From contig CAJNOJ010000062.1 in NCBI GenBank assembly GCA_905250025.1, forward strand, positions 62,001-126,000: a stretch of DNA of 64,000 nucleotides. Reading direction: 5' to 3'. The position numbers were made by a program, and so were the translations under genes. The notes beneath the pieces were generated by a model that was given only the letters and a program-made list of their open reading frames with translations, did not search any database and had not been told where the DNA came from. Below are positions 37,357 through 49,451 of the stretch, one piece after another. Position 1 is the stretch's first letter. Each line of letters opens with the position of its first letter. The stretch comes from Adineta ricciae (Eukaryota > Rotifera > Eurotatoria > Adinetida > Adinetidae).

Positions 37357-37707
37357 ATGAATATGATAAAAACGTTAATTACCGCCTTTCTGATTAATAC
37401 AAATGAAAGTTTCTTCGAGAACAACCCGAGCATTTCTAATCCAACTGATCGTGTCAATCGAATAGATATGAAAATGTTTTTCTCAAATACATTACAGTAT
37501 TATGAATTGATGAACGCATCAAAGTCAGCCCATGATATTCATAGAAAACAGAATGTGTTCGATCCAATAGTTTCAAACTTGAAAGATGGGCTCAAGTATT
37601 CCACTAGTGTGCACCCACCCCATATCCTCACTTTGATATTGAATACTAGAAATAGTCGAATTCAAATTTCAAGTCATACATTTATGGCAGAAAAGGAAAA
37701 CCATTAA
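37357..37707 (+). CDS. Small hypothetical protein (weak)
   Basis: ATG at 37357, 116 codons, beginning MNMIKTLITAFLINTN, which is mildly signal-like. The rest is polar with no motif. It sits about 180 bp downstream of the two-TM gene and could be part of its 3' UTR. Its length is only modestly above chance in this AT-rich DNA. Confidence 0.25.
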   Translation: MNMIKTLITAFLINTNESFFENNPSISNPTDRVNRIDMKMFFSNTLQYYELMNASKSAHDIHRKQNVFDPIVSNLKDGLKYSTSVHPPHILTLILNTRNSRIQISSHTFMAEKENH

Positions 37708-39131
37708 AAAGTGTATAGCAAATCTATGACGAAGATCATCATCATTATCATTTCTTGAACTTAAGAGTGCACATAAAACCAACCTACCGGTAGGCTTTCT
37801 CAACTATTCCAATTATTATCACATAATACTAATGGACTCCAAAACTAAATAATATTTCTGATCAATATGGTACCATCTATCTTCTCTACACGTTCAAAAC
37901 AGATATCATTCACATTATAGCTCACTTCATCGATTGCCATTTGAAAAAATACTCTTTGCTACTCTCTGATTGACTTATTATACACGGATAGCTATCGACT
38001 GATGAATTTTCTAGTCTAAATATCTGATTGATAGTCGTTGACAATGGAACAAAAGAGTATTGATTTACATAGGTAATTGCAAATAGAAACAAATTGTTGA
38101 ATTTAATAAAACTCTGGAGGTACCTTTCTTTTCTAAAAGAAAATAGAACATATAAGTTGCATATGATTCGGTGTATCGTATTTGGTTAAATACTTGCTTC
38201 CAATCACTGCTCCTTTCGAAAATAAATTAAGCTTATAATACTGACGCTTTAATTGGAAACGACACTGTTGTATTATCAATCTGCCGCAAGGGAGATTTTA
38301 AAGCGAAAGGTCACTACATAGGCATGAATCGTTAACATGTATATATAGACTGTAAGGATCACAATGAATTGAACTATAATCGTTCAAATCTTTGATCCGG
38401 AAGTTATTTTGTTCATAGCATTTAATCGAACTTCTGAATGTTGATCATATTTGATTTTATTTGTCGTTGCATTCGTACAAGATCGATAGAGATTCTACTT
38501 AGTATACAAAGATAGTATTTCTTCGCCTACTGGATAGTTTTCCATCCGGGGCCTTTCGCCTTTTACAACTTGAATAGATTTGACTGAATGCAAGAATGAA
38601 AGACAACAGTCACAAAGCTTACTAAATAGCAGCTCATGAACATGAAGAATGATCAATGCATCAGCAACTGTTTTTATTGTGTGAATGTTTAGCCGCCAGA
38701 TTAATATTTTTGAAACTCCTAACATTCATATGCAGCTGTTGGTTTTAAGTACGGTGAGACATATAAAAAGGCAGTTATAAGCATACCAATGCAACTTTCT
38801 GTTTTCCAAAAAATTCATCCTAACTCCTAAACTGCTATGTGCGCAATGTCTATCAAATGTCCGAATAATCGACTGCTGTCTATAAAGAGAGCAACCGTTT
38901 GCTATATAATCCCCTACGTGTATTGTCAACTTTGCGCTCCATTGTATCTGAGTAATTTAACATCAATACTCAATATTTTGATACGAATAATAAGTATCGA
39001 TCAAATCTTAACTAAAGGGCACGACGGTTCTAAAATAATCGAATAAAAAAATCTCGAGTATTATTATTATTTTTGTTATTGGTGTTGTTGTCGTCATCGT
39101 GCTTCTTCGATATCACCCTAAATACATCAGA

Positions 39132-39305
39132 ATGACAAAAACAGCCATCTATTTTCTGCTTCTTCTTTTTCTTTTGCTCTTTCCTACTAGGCTGAATAGC
39201 AATACTATATTAGAGGTTTCCGCTTGTTATACACAGAACAATATCTTCCGATCGGAAATAAAGTCGACGACCGAAAAATATACGTTGGCGTCAGTGATAT
39301 TTTAG
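39132..39305 (+). CDS. Candidate small secreted peptide
   Basis: ATG at 39132, 57 codons. The N-terminus MTKTAIYFLLLLFLLLFPTR is a textbook signal sequence (short basic start, long Leu core, polar end). The rest is about 35 residues with one Cys. No family recognised. A poly-T/CTT-rich stretch could produce such a Leu/Phe-rich string by chance, so confidence is low. Confidence 0.25.
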   Translation: MTKTAIYFLLLLFLLLFPTRLNSNTILEVSACYTQNNIFRSEIKSTTEKYTLASVIF

Positions 39306-39691
39306 CTAGTTATCTAGTAAAATACTGCTGACGACATCCCTGATTATACAAAGAAAGATATCAAAGCGTCCTTCTTTTCTTTCTGACGCAGTACACAAGC
39401 CGTAAATGTTGTTGTCAGCACCAAGGTCGATCAGAGAAAAAAAAGAAAGAAATGGACAAAAAACCGCATATGCATAAAAATGACTGGCTTATGTATACTA
39501 TCGAGACAAACAGAGGAAAAAACAGATCGTCAATACACTAACGCTGAATAAACACTATCCATACAAACATATAGATAGAAACTAGTATCTTAGAATACAC
39601 GCTCGACAAGAATTTCTTGTTGTTCGACAGAGAAACTATCAGTAAACAAAAGAGACGATCTGTGAAAATTTCTTTTCATCTTTAGACGAAT

Positions 39692-41012
39692 ATGTCCCGC
39701 CGAGCCCGTTCAATGAGCCGCCTCCGTGGCGTAACGCCCGGACGTGAAGGAACTTCATCAATTTATGAATTTGGATCAAGTACTGGTGGAGGCGGCTATT
39801 CAACCCGTTTGAATATTCATACACCCGATATCTACGGAGCATTAAATCGCACTCTTCGAGCTACTTCGGTAGCTCGATTTAAAGATGTCGATGATGAATT
39901 AACCGGTGGGGGTTACAGCCGAGCACAATCGGTAGGTCGCTTTGATCATTTAAGAGCACGACGTCCGTATTCCGCCTATGGTACACATGATTTCGATTAT
40001 TTCGATCGTTACACAGAGCGTATTCGAGATAAAACTCCAATCGCTCTCGATAGTCATTACACACATTACAGGCCTTATTATTGGTATCATACAGCTCCAC
40101 GCACATTTTATTATAATTTTCCACACGATGATTGGCGCTATCGACCACTTCATAGTTACCGTTCGCCTGCACTTTATTCAGCCGCTGGTACTAATTCATC
40201 GTATAATGATCGTTTTAATAGTTCAATTGATCGTGTCTCGTCTTTGAAACGTGCTATGCGTGATATCGATTATACACGTGAATTACGACAAATGCGTTAC
40301 CGTACGCCATCAACATTTTCAGCGATTACAAGCGGTGATTATATTGGCCAAGCACGAGATGATGTTCGACGTGCAATTGATTCACGCGTTGGCGGTAGTG
40401 GTGTCACACGTCTTGACAATCCTAAAGATTACTTCGGACGTACAGTAAGGATATTTATTTCAGTTAATGAAGAAAAAAGAAGTTCATTCGATTTCTTTAC
40501 ATATGTAGTATGTTCAATTCGAAAAGAGAGGTGTCAATAATGTTGGTGTTCAGTATAATGGTTTAACAAGAACTGTGGAACATAAACCAAGTTATTGGAA
40601 AGCGGAAGATAATGTCGAAAGAGCATAGTACGTTTGGGATATTTTTCTTATTGCTGTATGTCAAGAGGAATTTCTTTTCTTTTTTTTTGTTTACTTTAGT
40701 GAGTTAAAAGCACAAAATGATGAGACGTTAGATAAAATCTATGAGAATCAAGACAGAATAGATGCAAGCCGAGAATGGCTCTTAGAAGATAAAGCTGGTG
40801 TTGCTCCACGATGGTTCCATTTCGATGTGGATTCTGTAAGTAATTTCGAATGCGAATAAATACATCGATTTCACAAATGTTACACTTTTTAGCGTCGAGC
40901 TCGCCGTGAAGTTGACAACTCTTTACGTACACTTCGTAATCTTCAACAATTTAAACATGAAACATTCAATCGCTTATCACAGCCTTGGTCATTCGGTAGA
41001 TATCTACATTAA
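39692..41012 (+). CDS. Unrecognised Arg/Tyr-rich protein
   Basis: Four exons. ATG at 39692 (MSRRARSMSRLRGVTPGREG) follows a strong acceptor (CATCTTTAG) by six nt. Exon 1 (to about 40443) is basic, Tyr- and Gly-rich, with Ser-Arg stretches and aromatic clusters (HYTHYRPYYWYH). Exon 2 starts YVQFEKRGVNNVGVQYNG after GRT; exon 3 carries LKAQNDETLDKIYENQDRID and ends FDVDS; exon 4 (RRARREVDNSLRTLRNL) ends in FGRYLH at 41012. The C-terminal part is helical and charged. Composition and layout (basic disordered head, short helical tail) are like cytoskeletal or muscle filament-associated proteins, but that is a guess. Splice sites keep one frame throughout, so it is a real gene. Confidence 0.7.
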
Positions 41013-41545
41013 GATCGAGAAAGGACATTCCGAAGGACGTCTTACTCAACAGGAATAACCTTCTCGAACAATAAGAAAGAAAGTCGTTTTGTTCTACTTC
41101 AGTTCTATTTTTCTTTCTTATACGTGTGAACCTTTTCCCTCAACCTTCACTATGTTAAAAAAAAGCATACATTTTTTCTTCTCTCGTTAATATTACATAT
41201 CGCTTCTTCTTCTTCTTCTTCGTCTACTTTTTCATCTCTTCTTATGCATAATATAAATCTAATTTCATATAAAGATATATGAGCAGAGCACTATAGTAAA
41301 CGATGTCTAATCAAACAAAGGACATCGCAGTAATTTCGAAGTCTTGAATTTTTTGCACGACTTCTTCGAAGCTATCTAGATAATAGATCGTCCTAGACAC
41401 AGATGACAACAGGAATGCTAGGCAAGCAATATATCAACAATAAGTCAGAGAATACGTCATTGCCATATCTGGGTTTGTACTGAAAGAATACTTTATTTTC
41501 TCACTATAAGATAAAACACGAGAAATCATTTTAAAATACATAAAT
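41013..41545. other. Convergent intergenic region
   Basis: About 530 bp between 3' ends of the Arg/Tyr-rich gene and the DEG/ENaC gene. Pyrimidine-rich with a CTT run near 41200-41222. No gene seen. Confidence 0.45.
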
Positions 41546-43184
41546 TTATTGTTTATTACGTTGCATAACTGTTTGAAGTTTAAACCATTGTACACGCGCA
41601 AGTCGATAAATCATTTCGGCAAGTTCCATCAATGATAAAAAACTAATTCCAATCCAGAGACCTGTGTTTCCACCAACATTCGAAATAACATCAACAGCAC
41701 TGATACTTGCTTGTTGAGAATAAAGTTCACTTCGAGTCGTTTCATATGTCACTTCCACCGATACATAACTTGATGCAATCTCTGACATCCATGATGTTGA
41801 CCAATTCACCGGTAGTGGAACTTGAGATGACTCAACAAATTGTTTAATATTCTCCAACAAATAAGTCGGTGGTGCCAAGACTGATGTTGGTTTGATTATG
41901 AATTCAGTAAACATACATTCTTGTTTACATGTCGGACAGTAAGTTGTCCAAATACTGGCCGTATTCATGATCTCCGTTGCTGCTAGCCTATAACATGGAT
42001 CGCTGACATTACAAAGCGGTATATTAATTGTTTCGTCATGACCCGGCAGTACAATGAAACGCGCAGTCCATCGAAATGGATTCCCACATTTACATTTCTG
42101 ATATCTAAAACAAGTTTTCTCTCGCGTTCACACAATGCAAATCAAATTATCTTTTCATTTGCTTACGTATAGGATTGTATACAAGCAGCAAAACACGCAA
42201 GCTCGAAATATCCATAATCAGTGTCATGATATTCATTGAACATGGCTTGCATTCCCAAAGTAAGCTGATCACTGCATGTTGTGTACGGTGCTGGCAAAAA
42301 ATAGCTTGTTTTCTTCTGATAGCCCAATTTATGATGGCGGCTAGGTGCGAGCAGCATACCTATCATTTCAATGAAAGGCATTTGTTGATTGTCGTGAACT
42401 AAAACCACCACTCCAACACCTGAAATAAGAAAGACATATAGAATATTTTAGAACCCACACTCTGTATACCATTCGATAAGTAGGGTACATATTGATGTTG
42501 ATGAATGTAAAGATGTAATTCGAGTTTGCCGTTCTCTCCATTGTCAGCATTGTATTTTAGAGTATTTCCGAAACTATCTTTTAGTTTTGCATTGAATGTA
42601 TAGCATAGACCATAGCTTGAAGAGATGAACCAAGTGAAATTAGCTGCTGTACATGTCAATCGATTGTAGGAACATGAGATCAACATCGAATCAAGAGGAT
42701 AGAAAAAATCGTGTAAAGATTCATTATGATTGAGTTTATATGTCAAATAATCTTGAATGTACGAAGCTTGTTCAATAGTAAAATTAGTTGTATCACTAGT
42801 ATTGATCAATTGAAGTGAATTCGTATAGTTTAAAAATGACTCGATGAATCGATCATAAATTAACGGAGCGTAATTACAAATGGTCACTGCAGGAAATGCT
42901 TGTGGCCATTCATGAGTAATCGATATAGATGTTTGCGTTGGATATGCAAAATAAGCTAGAATGGCTTGTACTATGAAATATGTCATTGCACCAGTGAAAA
43001 TAAGTAACGATATAGACCAAAAGATTCGATTGTGTTTACTTTCACTACGAGCAATACCTGGAATGCCGTGTGTTGAGGTGTTTAGACTGAATTCTCGGAT
43101 AATTGAACGAGTCCGTTGAGGTTTGACAGTCATACGGAACTCTTGCGAATCAGATGGTGATACTGTCGAACTATTTTCGACCAT
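41546..43184 (-). CDS. DEG/ENaC/ASIC-family sodium channel subunit
   Basis: Amiloride-sensitive-type cation channel subunit. ATG at 43184 (MVENSSTVSPSDSQEFRMT). The cytosolic N-terminus holds the HG gating motif (STHGIPGIARS). TM1 is FWSISLLIFTGAMTYFIVQ. The large Cys-rich ectodomain starts with EWPQAFPAVTICNYAP, the conserved FPAVTICN block. The end is NTGLWIGISFLSLMELAEMI, containing the G-x-S selectivity filter (GIS) and TM2, then a short tail ending MQRNKQ. Known roles include peptide-, acid- or mechanically gated Na+ currents; the ligand is not readable from sequence. Four exons with introns of about 50-70 bp, including one at about 42420-42470. Intact. Confidence 0.93.
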
Positions 43185-45842
43185 TTGACTCGATTATCGC
43201 ATTCACTAGTCTATGGAGATATGGCGATTATAGAGCAAAATTGGAGTAGATTGTTATGAATATTGATGTTTTTATCGCTCCTAGTCGATTATTCTTTGAT
43301 CTGAATGCATATTAAGATTTCTTTTTTGTATTTTTCGTCTGCAATTGAGAACAGACATCGACGAATGAAACGATATTATTACCGAAATATACTTATATTA
43401 TTTTGCCAGAAGGAAAAAAAAAGATTATTATGATATGCAATTGAGTGCCTATTAAGAAAAGTTTTAAATAAATGTAAATGAGACTATTCTCCCTATTTCC
43501 ATGCGAAAAATATCGTCGAAATCTGAATATTTTGTTCATCCATTGTACATTCTTAGTTTAACTGTTCACTCTATGACATTTGTTACCTTTTTTCACGAAC
43601 TACGTTGTATTTCAATACGAATACTTCTCGAAAGAATGAAAAAAAAAATCAGCGAACAAGCTAAACTACGTGTACATAGAAATGCCATCGAAAATTGTCA
43701 GATGGTTTGTTGATCATGAGCGAAGTCTTTTACATAACAATGTATTTCATGAGTTTGAATAAACATTCCATGCAGATTCCAACTTCCTACTTTTGTGAGT
43801 AATTCATTTGCCGACTTCGAGAAAATTGTACTACCTACCGTCATCAATCAACCAGAGCATCTGTGAAACGGTAATATAGCATCTCCAATTAGACGTCTAA
43901 TGGTTTTTGATAAATATATAAAATGAGTCACCATGTAGGTACATGTGAGAAATTTCCAAATGAGAAAAAACCAACTATGATAACATATCACTTACATAAA
44001 AATATACGCATCCCGTTAATTTTATTGTCAATATAATTTCCAAGCAGTGTTTGTGGGGAAAAATATCCAGAGTACGTGTTTTATGTGAGGGTGGGTGAGA
44101 ATATTTTCATGTAATTAATCTATTATCGAATGCATGTCAGCGATACGTTACTGCGAGGCTGGATAGATGAGTTCGATAACAAACATACGGAGTTTTCTAG
44201 TACAATGGTCTTTGCACAAGTATTTATCTAGTATTTTGTGAGTGGGAAGCAATTCAAGAATTCGACGCTCTTTACGAACAGATGTTTGGATTTCTTCTTT
44301 AAAACTGAAAGCGGATCGTGAGAGATAAAGATTTTTGTTAATGGGTATTATTGACTATGGTATAGAATGATCTAAGAAGTGTAGTTTTTCTCAAAAGCAT
44401 TTGAATTCAAATTTTGAAAACATTTTTTTTGTAGAATTGAAGTTATTCCACAGAATGTGCGATTCACTTTACTCTTCGTAGATTTTCTTATATCCTCAAC
44501 CACTCATTTCGCTGTAGTTCATCATGTAAACTGTAATCTCGTGAAAAATTCTTGTTTTTTTTGGCCGTTTTTCTAAATCCTTTTGTTGTAGAGCATTGAA
44601 TTCTATGTAATATAACAAAATAAAATTATCTTTAAATCTTCTTCAGATGAATTATAAACAACCGGAAAAAATTGATACCATCATACAGACAATAGCGTCC
44701 TAATTCGTTAGCATATTCAGCTTCAGGTAACTACGTAGTTTTCATTCTTTTCATGTAAATATAAGTATCATAAAAATCGCGAAAAATTTTTCACAGTTAG
44801 TGATTTGTTTTAGTTATTAACGAGAACTTGTCTCTCATGATTCGCTTTCAATTCAGAGAAAAAACCTAACTATCTGTTCGTAAAGTACGTTGAATTCTCG
44901 TTCAAGTTGACCACTTGCCATACCCCCAAGTCGCCTCTTTTAATTGTTAAAAACTAAGCAAACATTTTCTGCGAAGACTTTTCCAAGAGAAAATTTTTAG
45001 AAATTAAAACTCAATATGAATTTCTTGTAGATTGCAGGTAACGTTTAGTGACAATTTCGAACAAAACATATTTGTATAAATAATCAAACAAATGCATGAC
45101 AAAATCATCTATTAACGTTCGTATAATTGCATGACAGAAGAAAAGGAAAAAATCCATTGTATGATTCACTACAATGAATTTGCCAAGCAACTATAGGCTA
45201 CTGATCGGAATTTTCTCTCATTCACGACAATCATCTATCCCATCTTGAGGGGTGGGGAATTTATATTCTTTTCTTTCAATTGACCTTTTCGCTATCAGTA
45301 TATATTGACTTTTTTCTATGTATGGTCATTACACATTTTCGATTGTAGTACTATTCCGTATTATCAAGAACAATAGATAGCATTAACTATCGGCGAAGTA
45401 AGTTACTCCTTCTAATGTGTTTACTAAACCCTTTAATGCTGCAAATCGTTTGCTATTCAAGACGCTGGGTGAATTTTCGCCGTTGATTGTCGTTGCAAGA
45501 AGAATTAACTATTGTGTCCACGTGTGCTGCACGAGTTGTTTACAATCTGAAACAAAGTTTTGAATTGTTATTCGATACGGTGATTATATTCGTCAAACAG
45601 AAAGCACGAAACTTCCAACCGTCGTGTTTCTGAGTGAGTATCATAACGATATTGTTTACAATCGACAAACATGATGTTATCACTACAAAATGATTAATTT
45701 TTTAATGTACCTTTTACTTCCTTTCGTAGCAGTACATAGTGTTTGGTAAATACCATAACGCTTACAGTGTAATACAAGTTGTCCTTTCTTTTAGGTCATA
45801 GTCTATTTATCTTGATATATACATACGTTGTTGCAATTCATT
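43185..45842. other. Divergent intergenic region (DEG/ENaC / TRAF)
   Basis: About 2.7 kb without a supported gene, the largest gap in the window. It should hold promoters of both flanking genes. Near 45398 and 45794 are donor- and acceptor-like sites (GAAGTAAGTT, TTCTTTTAG), suggesting an untranslated first exon of the TRAF gene. No repeats recognised. Confidence 0.4.
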
Positions 45843-47666
45843 ATGGTAGGCTTTTTGAAACCAAAAATGAATTTAGCGTGTTCGATACTTTTTGTAAAGA
45901 GTGCTTCTACAAAGGCTGGCTTTGCTATAAAAGCCGCAGGTCTTGTCGATGAAAAGTTTAAGTGTTTGATCTGTAGATTGATTCTGAAACGTCCAATGGT
46001 GCTTGTTTGTGGTCATCATATCTGTTTCGGATGTATTGCGATAGACCGGAAGTAAGGATTCAGTCTTGTATATCCTTTATCTGAAATCTTCCATTCTCCT
46101 CAGCGTTCACTGTCCTAAATGTCATGAGATAACATTGGCTTCGCAGGTACTTTTCATTGTTTCCGTCTTCTGTATCACATAGAGTCTAATCTTATTTTAC
46201 GCAAGATTCAACAAGATAATGATTTTGAAAGTGAAATATATGAATTACATTCTTCTTGCTATTTATGTGAATGGTTAGGTGTTTTAAAAGATTACCAAGT
46301 ATTCCCATTGTTTCACTTTGTGAAGTATTAGCAAATTTCGTTTCTTTTTTCTTTCAAAGACTCATCTTGAGAAAGTTCATGAAATTTACGAATGTTTGCA
46401 CTGCTGCGAAACGTTCGATTCAGCAGTAACACTCAATCAACACAAAGAAAATGTATGTCCGAATGTAATCATAAATTGCATACTTCAACCGTTCGGTTGC
46501 AAGGAACAAGTATATAATACTAAATATGTCTGACACATTCACGTTTGTTTGTCAAGGATAGTTTTTGCGTAGCCAAGCATCTGAACATTATCGTAGCGAA
46601 ATACATCAAAGAACTCTCGCGTTAATTGTATCACAGAGTATTACAACCATCTCCGGTCAAAGCCATTATGAAGATACTCTTGACAAAGATTTACAATCAT
46701 TGGATACCACGATTCCATCTGTGACCACTGCGAGTTCATCAGCTGATCAGCAGATGTGTGTCACAGGTACGATTATCGATATTGCCGATAGCGTTAGAGT
46801 ATTAAATAGAGGTTTGGAAAAGTTAAACGATCAGTTTTTACAGCAATCTCAATCAATTGAAACAACAGGTCAATATTTACAAGTATTAAACGCATTACAT
46901 GGAGAATCTAACGAATCGGTAAAGACGCATAGTACTACTATGGGAATTCTTCAACAAGAAAGTTCCGAATTAAAACAGCAACTTGCAGAATATCAGTCAA
47001 CTTCGTACGACGGAACATTTTTGTGGAAACTGACTGATATTGGACAAAAGATGAGTACGTACATGTGTAACAACCAATCTAATACAAGGATTGGCATATT
47101 ATACATATTTAGCTGAAGCTCGAACCAAACATAAAATTTCGATTTATTCGTCGGCATTCTATTCGTCGCCGACAGGTTACAAGACCTGTGCACGTCTTTA
47201 TCCATACGGTGATGAAAACACATTCGGCACACACATGTCTATTTCTTTTGTAGTCATGCGAAGCACCAATGACCCAGTACTTTTTTATCCTTTTAACTAT
47301 GAAGTGACGTTCTGTTTGCTTGACCAAACCGATCAACAGCGTCACATTATTCGAACAATTCGACCCGATGAGCAATCAAATTGTTCTCAAAGGCCACAAT
47401 TGGATATGAATACGCCTACTGAAATACCCGATTTCGTACCATTATACATTTTCGAACAAGTGAACAATCCTTATGTTAGGAACAATACTATGTTTATTCG
47501 AATACTGATTGATTTCGAAAATTTGCCGAAAACATTGTTACCGTATGTGATGAGTTTAAATCCTGGTTTACCGCCGCATACCCGTCAGAAATTGATTCAA
47601 CAAGAAATGGAACGTCACCAGCGAGTATCGCAAGCAGAGGATGCAAGCACAAGTCGCCAGAATTGA
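45843..47666 (+). CDS. TRAF-family adaptor (RING, TRAF zinc fingers, MATH)
   Basis: TNF-receptor-associated-factor-like adaptor and putative E3 ligase. ATG at 45843 (MVGFLKPKMNLACSILF). The RING is split by an intron: CLICRLILKRPMVLVCGHH, then ICFGC and after the joint HCPKCHE; all eight C3HC4 ligands are present. TRAF zinc fingers follow in exons at about 46190-46300 (CYLCEW) and 46360-46510 (CLHCCETF, PFGCKEQ). A coiled-coil stretch lies at about 46780-46990. The MATH/TRAF-C domain begins YDGTFLWKLTDIGQK and, after an intron at about 47056-47115, continues SSAFYSSPTGYKTCARLYPY, GDENTFGTHMSISFVVM, YPFNYEVTFCLLDQT and VRNNTMFIRILIDF. This matches receptor-binding TRAF-C (TRAF2/3-like). Role: immune or stress signalling, inferred from family. 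Poorly conserved tail. Confidence 0.93.
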
Positions 47667-47964
47667 TTCAAATAAAACTAAGTATTTAGTCAAGAATACA
47701 TTGATAAATGAAGTATATTACTCCGGAGAACGTTTTTATTTCAATATGTTACAACAGTGGTTTTCTATACACTACTGATAATAAAGTTCAAACAAGAGAC
47801 TCTCGATTTCTATTTACCTTTTCATAAAAAAAAAAAGAAATCTCTGGAATGAGACAGAACGGAAAAGACAAGCATTTCTCATAAGAAATGAAATCAAAGG
47901 AAACTTTACCGTCACCCATCAGTTTATTTGAACGATAGAACTAATATTTGTATAATAATTCGAA
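47667..47964. other. Convergent intergenic region
   Basis: Nearly 300 bp between TRAF and EF-hand gene 3' ends, with a poly-A run at about 47827-47839. No gene seen. Confidence 0.45.
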
Positions 47965-48522
47965 TTATTTTCGATTAAAATCCGGATGTCGAGAAATAAA
48001 ATTCACAAATTCTTCGTGTGTAACATAACCACGATTTTCTGGATCAATTTGTTTCCAATACAAATGTTCTTGTCCAGTCGATGAGCCATAATAATCACAA
48101 ATGCGACGAAGAATTTGATGTCCATATTGAGATGAAATCATTCCATTCATATGTTGCTGTTTCTCAGTACTATTCTGACGAATAAGATAACCTATACGAT
48201 CGTGACGCGGAAGAGTATGGTTGACTAAAACAATAACATTGAGAAACTCGTCGAATGAAAGAGTATTCGTATTATCACGATCAAATGTTCGAAAAATTCG
48301 ACGTGCTTGCTCTTCCATGCGTTCTGTGCCATATATTTGCACGCCTGGAAGTCGAGAATACAATGGAATGAACTCTTGCATTTGCAAAACACCATCACGA
48401 CCAGCTGCTTGTTTGAAATCAATAAGTAAACGATCGATTTCATTACGTGATAAACCACTCGTTTCTGCTAATCGATCCAGATCCCATTCGGTATGTTTAA
48501 CACGACTTGAACGAGATCCCAT
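47965..48522 (-). CDS. EF-hand calcium-binding protein, tandem copy A
   Basis: Single-exon, 185 aa. I take the ATG at 48522 because it gives MGSRSSRVKHTEWDLDRL, a good N-myristoylation start (Gly2, Ser6, Arg7); in-frame codons further upstream encode a non-conserved extension. Loop FDRDNTNTLSFDE (about residue 90) is canonical except Asn for Gly at position 6. A second good loop is IDPENRGYVTHEE near the end. An early loop (AAGRDGVLQMQEF) is degenerate. The arrangement is like recoverin/NCS proteins but with little detailed identity that I can see. About 380 bp from copy B, with which it shares the same plan (AAGRDGV, FRTFDRDNT, RIGYVIRQN-like, YGHQ-LRR). Confidence 0.85.
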   Translation of the reverse strand: MGSRSSRVKHTEWDLDRLAETSGLSRNEIDRLLIDFKQAAGRDGVLQMQEFIPLYSRLPGVQIYGTERMEEQARRIFRTFDRDNTNTLSFDEFLNVIVLVNHTLPRHDRIGYLIRQNSTEKQQHMNGMISSQYGHQILRRICDYYGSSTGQEHLYWKQIDPENRGYVTHEEFVNFISRHPDFNRK

Positions 48523-48905
48523 GGGAATATACTGATGAATAACTGTTAAATTGTGTATATATTGTCTACGCAAACAAATAAGTATCAATCAAAACCATAG
48601 TACAGAAATATATAGTTAGATGTGACGTGGAGAAATTTTTATATTTCAAGGTGTAACATTGATGTGTCATTTATTTATACATTTCAACACCGAGATGAAT
48701 AAGAATGATTTCACGATTATTTTCCTTTCTGCTGCAGGTAAATGATCTCGCAGTGCATATATAAAAATAAAAAGGTACTTTTCGTGCAATTATTATAAAT
48801 GAGCGAGTTGGTACTTTATTTATAGTGCGAAAATAAATTAATATGGTTAGGAAGAAAAGTTCTCAAAAAAAAGAGCAAAGCTAGTCTATAGATTCAGTTG
48901 AAATT
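48523..48905. other. Spacer between the two EF-hand genes
   Basis: 383 bp, AT-rich, no gene. Contains the promoter or intercistronic region for copy A. Confidence 0.4.
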
Positions 48906-49451
48906 CTAACGGTAACGGCGACTATAACCTTCTTGTTGACGGATGTATCCCATCATTTCTTGTTCCGTGACATAACCACGATTTTGGCGATCGAGTTGTT
49001 TCCAACATTGATGCTCAGTGCCTGGTGGTAAATTGTAATAGTCATTGAGACGGCGTAACACTTGATGGCCATACTGTGCTGAAATTCGGCCATCACCACG
49101 TCCGGGATTATTCTGACGAATAACATAGCCAATACGATCTTGGCGAGGCATGTTATGATTGTTCATGATCATAGCATTTAGAAATTCATCGAAGGAGATT
49201 GAACCGGTATTGTCACGATCGAATGTTCGAAAGATACGTTCGATTTGATCGGGTGATATGTAGCCTTGTCCACCGTACAAGCTTGAATAGACATTAGGAA
49301 ATTCGTTTCTACTGATCACTCCATCACGACCAGCGGCGTTGAAAAATTGCTGTTTAAGTTGTTGAATTTGTTGGGGAGATAAGCCAGTAGCTTGTTGAAT
49401 ATTATTTGTGTCCCATTGATCGTAATTCACACGGCCTTGTCGAGCTCCCAT
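48906..49451 (-). CDS. EF-hand calcium-binding protein, tandem copy B
   Basis: Single-exon, 181 aa, ATG at 49451: MGARQGRVNYDQWDTNNI. Gly2 again allows myristoylation, though position 6 is Gly rather than Ser. EF loops: AAGRDGVISRNEF (degenerate), FDRDNTGSISFDE (canonical, with Gly6) and LDRQNRGYVTEQE (good). Gln/Tyr-rich at both ends (QQIQQLKQQF). Copy A and copy B are clear tandem duplicates. Likely Ca2+ sensor at membranes; partner unknown. Confidence 0.87.
   Translation of the reverse strand: MGARQGRVNYDQWDTNNIQQATGLSPQQIQQLKQQFFNAAGRDGVISRNEFPNVYSSLYGGQGYISPDQIERIFRTFDRDNTGSISFDEFLNAMIMNNHNMPRQDRIGYVIRQNNPGRGDGRISAQYGHQVLRRLNDYYNLPPGTEHQCWKQLDRQNRGYVTEQEMMGYIRQQEGYSRRYR

Larger units (their letters stand above)
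37179..39691. other. Gene-poor region
   Basis: About 2.5 kb, AT-rich. Holds only two weak small ORFs (37357-37707 and 39132-39305), listed separately. No repeats or RNA genes recognised. Confidence 0.4.

Noticed and set aside
43501..43713. 70-codon plus frame
   Set aside because: No motif, inside a long AT-rich intergenic gap.
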